Assembly (NCBI GenBank): GCA_029204225.1
Contig: CM055099.1
Coordinates: forward strand, 67,759,084 to 67,823,083
Length of the DNA stretch: 64,000 bases
Direction of reading: 5' to 3'
Source of the DNA: Diphasiastrum complanatum
Taxonomy: Eukaryota > Streptophyta > Lycopodiopsida > Lycopodiales > Lycopodiaceae
The notes below the pieces were generated by a model. The model saw nothing but the letters and a program-made list of their open reading frames with translations, made no database searches and had not been told where the DNA came from. Position 1 is the first letter of the stretch; each line of letters opens with the position of its first letter. Positions 20,870 through 33,660 of this stretch are shown piece by piece. A program made the position numbers and the translations under genes.

Positions 20870-22420
20870 ATGGTGGCTTGAGTTTTAAGAGCAATTTGTT
20901 TTAGACAGGAAACAGACGATGGAAACAAATCCAACCCAGATTACACACACTCAGCATAAGATAGAGAGATCAAAATGCCATACATTAAAGAATGTCAAGG
21001 CAAGATCAATATAATTGCCATAGAAGCGAGGCTGAGTGCTCGAGAATTGAGAGCCCATATGAGAAATAGGCTGAAGAGGCCAAAGATCAGAGGGGAGAAT
21101 AAGTAGGCTGAAGATTTGCTATAAGTGGAAAACCTTCAAGCTTCTAGTGTCTAATGTAGTAGGTATTTTCTCAAATTAGCCTAAACAGATGTTGAGCTGA
21201 TTTTAAAGATTTAAGTTCCCTTTTCATCCTAATTTGAACATTCTAACATAAAAACAACCTTCCATCAAAAAATATACATCTTAAACAATCTATATAAAGG
21301 TTTTGGTAATCAAAACTAGTATTAATCTCAAACTAGAACTACAAATATACTCTCAAAATTTATCTCAATGCAAAGTCATATTGTCCTTGGATTTGCATAA
21401 TTGGAATTTCATGGGTAGAAAATCTGCAATAAAATCATTCCAAAGTTCAAAAGAATACCTATGCTAGATAAGTAATGAATGATTATAATCACTAAGGATT
21501 GGAAGAATGAAAAAAATTGCATTAGTGTTGTAAATATGATTTTTTGAACATTTATATTTTCAAATAATAATGTCTATGTTTACTTTCTTTGGATATAACA
21601 AAACACATGCACCAAGAAACAATATGCACTTCAAACAAAAGTCATCATAACACAATCAAATTAACAATATCAACAAAGCACATAAGTTAGAAGAACTAAG
21701 CAACATAAAAACAAGAAATGATATGATCGAGCATACAAACTAGGTTAATTTGACTTTGATGTTGATAAAAATGTCGAACCAAGTAATCATCATGGAAGCA
21801 AAGCTAATCATGCATGTCAAATTAGAATCACAAATTACAGTAAATTGGATTTGACATTTTAACATGTCATTTTTGATGATCTTATCATTGGCCATTAAAA
21901 TGGCTTTTTATGAAATTTCAAACATAGTAACAACTATGAATAAACAAGAACCATGTTTAGCACAAGTTTTAATTTCATAAACTAATTTCACCAACATGCA
22001 CTTTGTAGCTATAGATGTGTCTTGTGTTTATTTTGTCATTTTTTCACAACTCAACTCACAAATTTCATCGGTGGACCTTCATTAGATGATTTTATTACTA
22101 ACTTATCTTTTATGCAATTCTTTATGCTAAGCCTTGCTCACAAATGACTACAACATTGCAACCTCAACTAACTCAATCAAATTGTTAAACTTCTGACTCT
22201 ATGTTTCATAACAAATATTATAAGTCCACGTATCTCGTACACTCTTACATCTCCACTCATTTGAAGCTTAAATTTTAAATCGTGCAATTTTTTTTCTGAA
22301 ATGCAAGATTCTTATTTCAGTGGTGGTGGAGTGACCTCTCCACCACGTAAGAAAGAGCCATGTGTTTATCAACAAATAGGAACTTATAAATTCATCTATC
22401 TATATTTAACCAAAATACTT
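20870..22420. other. no gene seen
   Basis: AT-rich intergenic DNA upstream of the laccase. It probably contains its distal promoter on the right-hand side of the TATA box. No ORF or repeat hallmark was found. Confidence 0.5.
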
Positions 22421-22429
22421 ACTAGAGTG

Positions 22430-22696
22430 TAAAACAAAAAATGATTATCAACTTCAATACTTCACTAATATAATCAATAAATAAAACAACATAATCAACA
22501 TCTTGGAATATGTCTTGGAACATCTGGCATGCTACATAGACACAAAAAGAAAAGTATAGATGGGTATTTTCAAAAAAGCTACATCCTCTTAGTGTAGATG
22601 TTGATTTTTCTACATTGGCAAGGTTGGTGATTGCTTGTCTTTCTAACCAAAGATCAAAGAGATATTTTGGATCTTTATAATTTGAAATTCTTTGCA
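22430..22696 (+). repeat. copia 5' LTR, 3' portion
   Basis: The segment ends in CA exactly before the primer site. From about 22590 (gtagatgttgatttttctacattgg) it matches 28490-28600, so two LTRs of this family are present. The left edge was not resolved. Confidence 0.6.
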
Positions 22697-22708
22697 TGGT
22701 ATCAGAGC
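22697..22708 (+). promoter_or_regulatory. primer-binding site (tRNA-iMet)
   Basis: The sequence tggtatcagagc abuts the LTR terminal CA and lies 0.6 kb upstream of a copia gag. Confidence 0.9.
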
Positions 22709-23293
22709 TCTTGTGTTTCAGGTTATGAAAGGATCAAGCATATCTATCAAGGATTTGGAGGAGATATCAATGCTAGAGCATGCTAGACTGACTTCTACTC
22801 AAAAATCGAGCTCTTTGCATATGTAGATTGGATCTTTTGTAGATCAAAACTCAAAAGAGGTTCAAATACTTGATCAATTCTGATTTCACACTTCACTTGT
22901 TGGATTTGGCCGATTGATGCATTAGAAAATCCTAAGTGGTGGATACAAGATTGCATATCAAGTTTTTGGCAATTGCATGTAGAATTTGGAATATTCAAAT
23001 TTTTGTGATTTTTTCAAGCAAATTTTGATTGGATCTCTAAATTGTGAGGTTACTGAATCTCATTTGAGTGTGTTTCAATCTTAGGAAGCAGCAAGAGTCA
23101 TTACATTGAGAATATATCATAGGTTGATCAAGATTTCACTATTTTATGTGTTGATTTGCTTGATATAAGTGCTAGAAGAGAATTGAGAGGCTCCATAACT
23201 TTTTTGATTTCTTTCTAGAAACATTTGTTTTATTTCAAAAGAGTGCTTTGTGCATTGGAACAAGTTGGAAGAGAAGGTTCAGGTCATTGCAAC

Positions 23294-23950
23294 ATGGCTA
23301 CATCAAGTGGATACATGTTGGAAGGCAATGATAGGCTTACTTCAAGTAATTATTCATTGTGGAAAGTGATGATGGAATCACTTCTTGAGATAAATAATGT
23401 TTTGGATATTATTGTAGGTTTGGAGGAGAGGCCAGAAACACAACAAGAACAAATGAGATATGACAAGAGGGCCAAAAGAACTCTACATATGATTAAGATG
23501 AATGTTACCAATAAACTTCTCAAGGAAGTTGGTAAGAGTACTTCATCAAAGGACGCTTGGGATTCATTCAAGAAGCTTTATGAATCCAAGTCTACTTCTA
23601 GAGTGTTGACTCTAAGAAGGCAAATCTTTTCTTGTTTGCAAAAGAGTGAAGAAAGTCCAAATGCTTTTATTTTGAGGGTGAAAGCTTTGAATAATGAGTT
23701 AGCTTGCATTTGATGAGAGCATTAAGGAAGGAGAGCTTGTTAAAGTTATTCTTAATGTATCGTTGGATGCTCAGGATAACATTGTTCAAAGTCTTGCCAT
23801 TTGAAAGACTTTGCCAAGTTTGATTGATCTTCAAGAGATCTTGATCAATGAAGAATATAGGCTTCAATCAAGAGGTGGATCTTCATCAACATCTGAAGTT
23901 GGAGAGGAGGCTATGTTTATCAAGGGAAACTTCAAGAGCAAAAGCAAAAT
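23294..23950 (+). pseudogene. copia gag
   Basis: The ATG at 23294 (MATSSGYMLEG) opens a Gag of the retrotran_gag/UBN2 type with SNYSLWKVMMESLLEINNV, the mid-helix TLHMIKMNV and SSKDAWDSFKKLYESKSTSR. A stop at 23711 interrupts it after ELACI. The frame then continues in pieces to about 23950 (GELVKVILN, LPSLIDLQEILINEEYRL). It is the closest relative in the window of the gag at 63724-62990. The nucleocapsid zinc knuckle that should follow is not recognisable. Confidence 0.85.
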
Positions 23951-24800
23951 TAAGTGATCTAAAGGGCCCGATCAAGGGGAGGCTTCTTCAAATGGCACTT
24001 TGCAAGTGAGTGCTACAAGAAGAAGAGAGATCAAAGGACAAGCAAGATAATCCTACTGTTGATGAGGATGGTTTGGATGTTCAAAATGCAAATGATGATA
24101 CTTTTGTGATGTCTTCATATATGCTTGCTAATGATGGAGATCTAGATCCATGGTGAATTGATAATGGAGCAAGTTCACACATGACTTTTCACAAAGAGTA
24201 CTTCACTTCTTTGTTGGCATATGGAGATGACAAGAGGGTGATCTACACGGCCAAATGATGGTGAGTGTGCAATCAAAGGGATTGCCAAAATTCCTATTTC
24301 TCTCTCTACAAATATGAATGTTCATTTGGAGGATGTTTTGTTCATTCCATCTATTACCAAGAATTTGCTTAGTGTGAGCCAATTGCTAAGTAAAGGCCTC
24401 AAATTTGAGTTTGATGGAGATGCTTGTATGATCAAAAGGAAGGATATCTTGATTGCAAAAGGTAAAAGACAAGGGAAATAGTTCAACTAGATGCTTGTGT
24501 TATTGCTAACCAAGTAGGATGTGTTGCAAGAGAGCAAATATGTAGATCTACTTAGATAAGGACATATAAATCACACTAACTTTGAGAGAAACTCGACAAA
24601 TTACACCCTCATGTTAAACAAATCATTAGTAAACTCAAGATCCTAAATGAGGAGTGTTATCAAGCTCGTATTCAGGCCTTTTTGGCCATCTTAGCACTTA
24701 TCCATTTACAAATCTTAACCCTAGATTATGGCAACAAAGTTCAAGATGCAACATTGGTAAACGTAAATAATACAATCACTTTACTTATAAACTAAGTAAA
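23950..24800 (+). pseudogene. copia protease and pre-integrase remnant
   Basis: This continues the same element. The frame carries the protease site W-stop-IDNGASSHMT near 24150 (the usual WxIDSGASSHM), then after a one-base shift DGECAIKGIAKIP, VLFIPSITKNLLSVSQLL and a broken pre-integrase segment with GHINHTNF. Many stops follow and homology fades near 24800. Integrase core, RT and RNase H are absent. Confidence 0.75.
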
Positions 24801-26690
24801 TGAATGTTGTTGGAGGGAAAATTTTGGCCTCTTTCTTCCTAGATTTCACATATATGAGGCCCCAAATATGCCAAGGGATTTTTTCCCATGTTGGCCTCCA
24901 ACTTTGGCCTAAGTTTGTATTTGGATATTTTCATAATATGCCCTAGTTTCATGTGCCATAGTGAGCATGGATCATGCCTTCAGTCAATCATTAAGCAAGA
25001 ACAAAATCTTAATCTGGGGATCTTTCCAAATTGTACAAGGCCGGTCCCTGTCATGTTCCCTGGGCTATTTTTTTTCAATCTAGTGGGCCTTTTGTCCCTT
25101 TCTATTGTAATAGTAGGTGTCACCTTGTAGATTAGTCAATTGTCTTGCTCATATCTTGTTGCCTTTCATCACAATTTTTTTTGGAGTCATTGGCACGTCA
25201 TGTTTTCCAAGGTCACTTCATTGAGGTGGCTACCTAATGTGATGTATGGAGGAAGACCACTAAGAAGGGTGGTGATCAAGTTGCTCTTTAAGAGTGGTGT
25301 CCCATCACTACCAATTGATTAGCCATGATATGAATCTTGCTTGCATGATTTACTATAGCCCTTTACTCATCTTGCTAGTGAAGAATTTCTATGTTGTGAA
25401 AATTCATGATAAGTTAGAGCCTTTGTCTCATAAATAAGCATGATTTGATCCCCAACAATCTTTGTAAGCTCATGTGAGCAAGTTGGGAATCTTTGAAGTT
25501 CAATAGAATGGTTGCCATGGCTCTCTCATTTCTCATTTTAGATTGTCTGAATTTCTTTCTGCCTTCTAGAGGTTTAACCTTATTAGACATCACACATGGA
25601 TAGCTCATGAAAGAAATAGAAGAAGCTCATAAAATTGTGACTTATTCTATTCACATAAATAAGCATCACTTACAAGTACGAATTATAACCTGCAACAATG
25701 GGGTTGCACAGTATAATGTAAACACCAAGAAGACTATTCAAGAGTCCAAGACCAACTAGTTGATCTTTGACAATCCGTAAACATTCCATGCTCACCGAAA
25801 CAGACATTAAAAATAGTAGATCAAGCACCCATACCTACTCAGATTTGCTCATTGTGTCGTCTCAAGATATATTATTTCTTATCAAAGTACTTGTAATGTA
25901 ATATCCAAAGCTTGTGACGTGGGAAGAAGGAATTGACTACCTTTCACATCTTTTCCCATCAACAAATGGTTATTCTGTATTAGTTGGAACGTTGAAAAAC
26001 TTGGAGGTTTGGCTTCTGCAGTGATCTGTTTAACGCACAATTCCTAGCTTACAAAAGAAGAGACTGGTCACTGCTATATGTGAATCTGTCATGTTCTATA
26101 CTTTCGTTATCAATTACTACCGATCATAGAGAAACAGGCATCCTAGAATATGTGTGAAGCTCGTTGCTGCGAGCATGCGCTTGTACTTACATCAATCTTA
26201 AGTCCTAGAATGGTTCTGCTCATCTTGTTTTCGTAGCTTGACGGTAGCACTTTCTGCGGAGCTTCAACTCTAATATTATAGGAAGCTTACTGTGATTTCC
26301 AATCCTGCAGTAAACAGCTACAGCCATCAGTCTCTCTTTTTGTGGATTCTATCCTCTAAGGTAGAGTAGCGGCTATGATTTGGTTGGTGGGCTATTGAGC
26401 GTGATCTCATCCACAGCCTCGTGGTCAGTCCACATTGATCATGCTACTCATAAGGGAGCCTCCCACTCAACCAATTTGCGCTTCACACCGTTAGCGCTGG
26501 GCAGCAAGCATGGCCTCTGGGTCCACCAGAATCTGTCCACGCAATAACATCACACTTTTTAACAGCTTTCATTGCAGATTTTTATGGTCCTACATCTGCT
26601 GCTGCCATTTTCTATAGCAGTCGATTCCCTTACTAAGAATCAACAACTACAATCATAATCTAGCACCCTATCAACACGAGTCTCCAGTCT
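24800..26690. other. no gene seen
   Basis: Mixed sequence without a supported gene. A GC-richer stretch at 26300-26560 gives a short minus-strand reading with some resemblance to secretory peroxidases, but this is too weak to call. Confidence 0.45.
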
Positions 26691-27225
26691 TCAAGATTTT
26701 CAACAAAAAATGCAAACCTTTAAGGTACGTACAAGAAGCACAAGCCCTAGATTTGCATGGGTCCATGTTCCGGAAACTTTTTTTGGGTTATCTTCAAAGG
26801 ACTTGCATTTTTTGAAGCTTTCCGTTTTTTAAGAACTACTACTGTAAATGCTTTATATGCCTGTGTAAAAAAGAGTCAAAATTTTCATAATGCTAGTTTT
26901 TGAGGATAGATGCAAGTTTCATTCCTATACTTTGCCAGCTTTCCTATCAAAACGATTCTCATGACTTCAAGATTTGCAACAAAAAATGCAAACGTTTAAG
27001 GGTACGACGCAGAAGCCCTGGATTTGCATGGGCCCAAAGGAGTGTTCCGGAAACCTTTTTTGAGTTATCTTCGAACCTGCATTTTTTGAAGCTTCTCGGT
27101 TTATGGACGAATAGTACTAATAAAAGGCTTTACATATCTATGTAAAAAACAATCAAAATTTTCATGATGCCAATTTTTGAGGAAAGATGCCAATTATTCC
27201 TATACTTTGTCGGCTTTCCCGAACA
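26691..27225. repeat. tandem duplication, ~270 bp unit
   Basis: Copies 26691-26955 and 26968-27225 share long blocks, such as caacaaaaaatgcaaac, gatttgcatggg, tgttccggaaac and cattttttgaagctt. They differ by many substitutions and small indels, so the duplication is old. No coding frame is kept in both. Confidence 0.8.
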
Positions 27226-27229
27226 CTAG

Positions 27230-28430
27230 CCCCAAAGGATTCTTGTCCGTGAGGTCAATGGATTAAAATGATATCACCAAGACTCAAACATATAGCCTAT
27301 TACATCCCAACAACACACACTAGTAACTAAATTGGCATATTACACAACCACTATTCTCTTGGCAACATTCCTAGGTGACTTTAGCACTTAGTAACTTGAG
27401 AAGCTCGCAGGTTACGACTCTCGGCTTATAACTTGTTGCCGCATGGCATTGATTACTCTCCAACGATGTTAAGTCCATAAAACATAAATTGTTGATTTTG
27501 CACACTTGTTGTTCATTCCCTATAATCATCTTCATCATCTGATTTATTAAAAACCAAGAATAATAAAATGGCAATTAATTAGGCTGATGAGTCATTATGC
27601 TTAATACAATGTTTGGTTTTGAGAGCTTCCCATTCAAAATGTACATGTATTTATATATCTATCTAAAATTTTGTGAGAACAAAATATCTATTTGACAATT
27701 TTCATTTCTCTTTTTCTAAACTAGGAAAACTTGTGAGTTGCTTGTCTTATTTTTTCTCTCTATATTATGAGCTTGGTATGGTACTAACTCCAATCATGTT
27801 ATCTCTCCCTCTATGATATTATACTTCGTTAGAGTTATATTGATCAAGAGTGAATCGTCACAATGGATTAGAAATTTAAAATCATGCTAAAATATTAAAA
27901 GCCCACATAATCAAATGGAAAAAAGTTTCATAATCTATGTCAATATCCTCTTGTAAGTTATACCACTTACAAACTAATTTAGTTTTGTATAATAAAAATC
28001 AGGCACAACTGAAAGAATCATTTTGATGTACACATTACAAGTAATGAAGGCAGGGTATTAATATTATGATAGACACAAGGTGTATAGAAAAGAAATACTT
28101 GCGATGATGGAAAACTAGGACTTAGAAAAATGTTTAACTCAATTGATTTAATCTTTATTTCAACAAAAAGCTTAGTTGTTGGTACTTGCTTGATAGCTTC
28201 CAAAAAAGAGCAGCAAATTTTTTATATGTTAAATTGGCAGAATTCACCTTAACAAAAAAAAATTGAAACTTATTATTTATTTATTATGATTGAAAGAATA
28301 TTCAAACTCTAGTGACGACAGCAACATTAGAGAAAAAATTAGAACCGTAGCATAATCAAAGCATCACGATAAACAACAACATTTCCTTAGTACTAAAGCT
28401 TACTTAGATTCATATGACAATAGATATATT
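27230..28430. other. AT-rich, no gene seen
   Basis: No ORF above chance, no RNA gene and no repeat hallmark was seen. Confidence 0.5.
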
Positions 28431-28610
28431 TTGGCCACTGGATTGCATTTTGTAAAGTATTTATGTTTATAGCATCTCATTTTGTATGTAGATGCTGATT
28501 TTTCTACATTGGTAGGATTGTTGGTTTGCTCCTTTTGTAACCAAAGATTAGGGACATGGATTGGATCTTGAATGATCTAAAATCCTTCACAACAACTACA
28601 CAGTAACTAC
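28430..28610 (+). repeat. copia LTR fragment
   Basis: It matches 22560-22696 (gatttttctacattgg, then the aaccaaagat stretch and ttggatctt). It may be the 3' LTR of the element starting at 22430, with the intervening DNA heavily rearranged, or a separate fragment. Confidence 0.55.
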
Positions 28611-28719
28611 ACATTTTCATGACTGTAGATTGTATAGGTTACACTAAACTATTTAGTGTTATCTTGTAGACACTACATCATGTCTAACACATGTTCACAA
28701 AAACAAGTTACAAGTCCAT

Positions 28720-29160
28720 TCTAGAATTGATACATGGTGACCTGTGTGGCCCTATTGTTACAACTCCCATAGATCTTCGATTGCCTTGAAGGTTGACGCA
28801 TGCCCCATACTAGTGATGACGCATCGTATCCACCCATCCGTAGGGTCACAACCGACCCACCCCCATGCACTGGAGCTATCGACATCTAGTCAAGCCTCCT
28901 GCGATAACTGGCAATCCATACCAACACCCATCGCCCTTGGCTCTCCCTAGCACACATCTCTTGGCCTCTGGAGATACATCTTGGCTAATGCACATGCCCT
29001 CCATCTACCAACTCAATGAATGGCAAAAGGGAAGCCCCACCATTATATAAGCATAGCTTTGTGGGTCCCCATCAAGCACAATCCTGCCGACGATATGTGA
29101 CCACCTAGGATGGTGATGTGCATCACTAAAACATGTCGATATAACGCCAGACCTGCATCA
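28720..29160 (-). repeat. gypsy 3' LTR (partial bounds)
   Basis: On the minus strand a polypurine tract, AAGGGGGAA (29161-29169), is followed at once by TGATGCAGG, the expected LTR start. It lies directly after the chromodomain-like end of the gypsy polyprotein. The segment is clearly richer in C and G than its surroundings. The far end, near 28720, is a guess. Confidence 0.55.
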
Positions 29161-29229
29161 TTCCCCCTTGAGAGGCCATCACTGAAGGGCATACTATTAT
29201 GGTACATAACATTCCCTCCCCAATAAAAA

Positions 29230-30770
29230 CTTCCTTCTATGAGGGAAAACTGGAGAAATCAAGTCTCTGATCGTCTTCCTTCTCCCAAGGGTCCTCATCA
29301 TCTGACTCAACTTTCCAATGAATCATATGTTCAGAAATCAAACGATTTCTTAGCTAATGACATCAGGTATCCATATTCTTGTCTAGTCATGGGGTACAAA
29401 AGCAGTGAAATGCTCCAATAACACTAGATCATCTATGGGAATCAAGTTATTCTTTCAACCAAGTCATTCATTTAAATGACTAATATGGAATTCAAGATGG
29501 ACCCTAGTTCCAATAGGGAGTCCTAGTCGATACGCAGTGCTACCAATCTTGTTAACAATCTTGAAAGGACCGCAATAACGTGGAGATAACTTTGGACATT
29601 TTCCCGTTTGAAGTGTCTAATAGTCCTTTGGGATTCTAAGATACATCCAATCACCGATCTCAAATTCTCAAGGAGAGCAGCTTCAATTAGCATAGAATTG
29701 GGCTCAGTTCTGAGCCGATCTAATGCTTTCCCTAGCCACCTGCAACATTTCCTCCATATCATGCAAGAAATTGGCTGCAGCTTGCACCTTGAGACCTTTG
29801 AGTCCAATGGAGATAGGGGAACAAGGCTGAAAGCCGTACAAGGACATAAAAGGACTAAAAGTAGTGGCAAAATGCTTCATACTATTGTATGCGATCTCAA
29901 CCATTGGGAGGTACTTTTCCTAATCAGATTGTTGCCTGGAAATATATGTGTGAAGCATATCTTCCATCAACCGGTTGACACGTTCGATCTGACCATAAGT
30001 TTTTGGGTGATTTGTAGACAAAAGACTTAAGGTAGTTTCTAGTCTCTCAAAGGCTGCTTGCTAGAACTTGTCAATGAACTTGGAATCACGATCACTAATA
30101 ATATCATTCCAAAAACCATACAATCTGAACAACTTTTCAAAGAGAAATAAGCAAGTTCCGAAGCTTTGACAATAGTTTTTGTTGGAATAAATTGCGCAAT
30201 TTTAATAAGCCTGTCAACTACTACCCAAATGGCATCGTGACCCTTCCTAGACTTGGGAAGTCCGCCCAACCACAAAATCCATGGAAATACTTTCCCACTT
30301 CTTACTGGGAATTTCCAACGGACGTAACAGACTAGCTGCTTTGAGTCTTTCCGCTTTGTTCACTTGTTGGTATTGTTCACACTTTTGAATATATGCCTCG
30401 ACATGAACTTTCATTTTTGGCCACTAAAACTCTCTTTTAACAAGGTCAAGTGTCCTATGTATACCAAGGTGTCCTTCATTGGGGCTATCATGGCACTCAT
30501 GCATGATTTGGGCCCTAATGTCCGCGATATCTGGCACACAAACTTTCCTCTACGGAAAAGTAAACCATTCCTAATGGAATAATCATCAAGTATCTTCTCT
30601 TTGTGATACTTCTTGGAATCATACTTTCCATGATTATTTCTCACAATAGGGCTTCCTGCTAGGACTTCTTGCCAAATTCGCTCGAAACTCATCGGTTCAA
30701 CAAAAGTCTTGTAGAGAAAGATACAACTCGAATCGGAACTCAGCAAAGAATAATTGATTAACCTCTCCAA
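29230..30770 (-). pseudogene. gypsy integrase with chromodomain-like tail
   Basis: Decayed minus-strand Ty3/gypsy integrase. From 30770 down: a zinc-binding N-part with ILDDYSIRNGLLFRRGKFVCQ, then the core with GLPKSRKGHDAIWVVVDRL and a SDRDSKF block, then a YNSMKHFATTFSPF segment and the VQAAANFLHDMEEM helix. Next comes YCGPFKIVNKIGSTAYRL, the GPF/Y module. The tail near 29300 reads HWKVESDDEDPWE, which resembles the WK...WE core of chromodomains in chromoviruses. Several frameshifts and stops are present. Confidence 0.8.
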
Positions 30771-31510
30771 TCCGGCTCAAAGCATCAATGACACAATTTG
30801 ACGTACCATGACGATACTTAATGTCAAATTCGAACTCCTAAATGAGTTCTGACCAATGGGCCTTATGACCCCTAAGGTCCGAGGCATCACATATAAACTT
30901 AAGAGACTTGTGATCATTCATAACCATGAATTTAGATTCGTACAAATAATGTCTCCAGATCTTTAACATGTGGATGACAAAAAAAAGTTCCTTTTCATAA
31001 CTAGAATACCTACTTTGAGCTGGGTTGGTCCACCAATATCCTAGTAAAGGACTGCACCCACCACATAGTCACAAGCATCCATTTCCACCAGGAAAAGTTT
31101 GCTAGGCTCCACTATGTGTGAAATAGGGGCTATAGACACTAACATTTTCAAAGCCTCAAAGCTTTGATTAAGTTCATCGGTCCAAATAACAAGTCGACTG
31201 ATTTTTGAACGCCTTCTGGCTTTCTTCTTATTACCCTTTTTAGTTTTTCTTTTGGCTCTCTTCACTCCCATAAGATTTTTGTTAGAGGCAATTCAATTAA
31301 GGCATAGTCTTTAAATGAATTTATGGAAAAAAAAACTTGCGAAGCCTAAAAAAGATTTTACTTCTCTTATGGTTTTCAAGATAGGCCAATCATGAACTTT
31401 CTGAACCTTATCGTAATCGATCCCAAGACCTTGATCGTAAATGATATGTCCCAAGTATATGAGTATTAATTGTTTGAAAGAGCTCACACTTAGACTCCTT
31501 AGCATAGAGC
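30771..31510 (-). pseudogene. gypsy RT thumb and RNase H
   Basis: From 31505 down: YLGHIIYDQGLGIDYDKV, WP..KTIREVKSFLGFASFF (RT thumb), then SFEALKMLVSIAPISH and FLVEMDACDYVVGAVL (start of RNase H, with the catalytic aspartate), then HKSLKFI and the closing YRHGTSNCVIDALSR. The RT palm and everything before it are missing. The break at about 31510 abuts an unrelated copia LTR fragment. Confidence 0.8.
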
Positions 31511-31519
31511 CTTGCTTGC

Positions 31520-31800
31520 CTTAGAATAACAAATTTTACATTGTTTCTGGATCTCAAGATCTTGACCCCAAATTAGGGTGGATCTTATGACCTATTAGGC
31601 TAGACACTAGGGTTAGGTCATTGATGGATCAGAGGTAACCCTAAATGCTTAGATTCGAGGCATTTATGTATAAATATGTGATGGTTTTGCCATCCAATTA
31701 TGAGTAAATTTGAGATCTTCCTTCATGAGTACTAGTATTGGTCTACAATTTGCTTGATGATTGCTATTGGAATTTGGGCTTTTGTAATGATTAGAAGGAT
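31520..31800 (+). repeat. copia LTR fragment
   Basis: It matches the LTR at 11965-12190: ttttacattgttt, ggatct..agatctt.accc, and a TATA-like tgtataaat at about 31670. No coding region of that element lies next to it. Confidence 0.65.
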
Positions 31801-32370
31801 TGGAGGGTGCTAGTACAATACGCAGGCTGCAGGCCATACATCCACATGTGTAAAGCATTTTGCATGATTGTCATGAAGAGCTTTCTTCCAAACACACCAT
31901 CCTTTGCATGCTTGAAGAAGATCCTTGATCCTAAGGCCTTCTCCTCATTGTTGTGGCTCCTCTTTGGAAAAATCTTAAGGCCTCTGTGCTTCCTTTTGAT
32001 CACAAAGATCATCCATGCCAATATACCTAGTCCACAAATGTTTACTACTAGTATTTTGCATTATTTCTCTAAGCTTGTAATCAACATAACTAAGCTTAGA
32101 TCCAATGAGGCCAAATGTCTTTCTATGGAGATCAGTGTATGTTGGGGGTTATTCACTTATGCTCATACAAAGCTCACAATATTTTTCTATGAATGTGCAG
32201 TTACAACAATCCAACTTATGGATGAAAAAATCATACTTGCTTCTAAAACACACAAGAGCAAGTAGATGGAAGAACCACCATTCATACCAATTATTAAATA
32301 TATAATCAACATTCATTCTTAACTCCAAAGTCACATGCTGGCATAGCAAAATTGAGATAATGTGCCCATC
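31800..32370. other. no gene seen
   Basis: The overlapping ORFs on both strands lack any family signature. Confidence 0.45.
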
Positions 32371-32371
32371 C

Positions 32372-32831
32372 TGTAGGAAAAATAGTAATTATTCTTCCAC
32401 AGAGAACACGATGCAAGTTCGAATAAATCAAACTAATGTCAGTGTCTTCAATCGCGATTTTATCTAATCTATGTACTAATAGAACAGTATTTAGTCTGAC
32501 TGAATATGTGTGCAAAAATTATATTCGGAAGTAAGATACTATTTGGAGAAGTATGAGACAATTCAAGACCATTTAGACAATAAGAAACTATTCATCAAAA
32601 ATGAATTTTTATAACTCTGAATCTGATTGATTAATATATATCTCTTGTTGTCTTATCTCGTTGTTGTGTCTCTAATTGAGTTAGTTACAATGAGTAGTGC
32701 ATATGTATTCTTATTGCTACAGGACAGGTCTTTTGGCCTTTTATTTATAGGTCTTTTGGCCTTTTAATACTATAACAGTAGAAATCTAACCGTTTACGAC
32801 GGTTGATATTCAAATAGACGCTCTATTTCCA
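32372..32831 (-). repeat. copia 3' LTR
   Basis: It pairs with 35936-36357 along its whole length. It is longer partly because of a local duplication of the block aggtcttttggccttttat near 32725-32770. On the minus strand it ends in CCTACA at 32372. Confidence 0.88.
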
Positions 32832-33660
32832 GGCTTCGTCCTTCTTTCTATACCATTGTCTTGCTGCCTGTTTGAGACCATTAATGCTTTTATTCATGTG
32901 ACATCCGTATTTTGGATATTATTGGCTTACAAAACCAAGTGGTTGGTCCATGAATAAGTCTTCTTCCAATTCTGTGTGCAAAAAAGCAGTTTTCTCATCC
33001 ATAATATAGATTTTCAAATCATGAGCCACTGTATACGCGAATAACAAGTGAATTGATGTATATTTGACTACCAGTGAGAAAGTATCAGTGTAGTTGATCC
33101 CATACTTCTATGAAAATCGTTTAGCAACTAACCTTGCCTTGTATCTAATGTTTTCTCCATCAGGACCTATTTTAATCTTGTAGATCCACTTGCACTTGAC
33201 TGGTTTTCTATCATCAGGTATAGGTGCAAGTATCCATATATTGTTCTTATACATGGATGACATTTCGTCCTCCATTGTTTGAATCCAGCGATCTTTATCT
33301 AGTCCATCTATAGCTTCTTCGAATGTTTGAGATTCATCAGATAATCCACAAAATTCGATGGTTGTTTAAAAAACATCCTGACCATACCTTTTTGGTGGTT
33401 TTTGTTGTCTATCAGATCTTCTCACAGGTGGTTTTGAGTTCGATTCTGCAGGTTTCGAGTTCGATTCTAATTAGAGCTTTTCTGCTGAAATCCGAACTGG
33501 CGATTCGAGTCTGTCAGATATTCGATCTTGTCCTCCCTCTGGATCTGATAACTCTCTTTCATCTTCTACTTGTTTTTCTTCTGTTGTCGTTGGTAGCTCA
33601 TAATAATTTTTGAGAATTTTATAATCGACTAGATCATTGTCTGCTATGTATTTCATCTCA
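32832..33660 (-). pseudogene. copia RT N-terminal half joined to 3' LTR
   Basis: The minus-strand sequence carries the pre-RT linker (acidic, 33656-33471) and the RT fingers, with KKTAFLHTELEEDLFMDQP followed by SINGLKQAARQWY. Directly after this it meets the 3' LTR at 32831. The YVDD palm, thumb and RNase H are deleted. The element is therefore a non-autonomous deletion copy. Confidence 0.8.

Noticed and set aside
22320..22370. Inverted ggtggtggagtg/ctccaccac as a hairpin terminator or microRNA
   Set aside because: The arms are short and no precursor-length fold is evident by eye.
26300..26580. Possible peroxidase exon on the minus strand (CDVIAWTDSGGP-like)
   Set aside because: Only about a dozen residues resemble the CADI...GGP region of secretory peroxidases, the flanks do not fit, and the frame stops at once.
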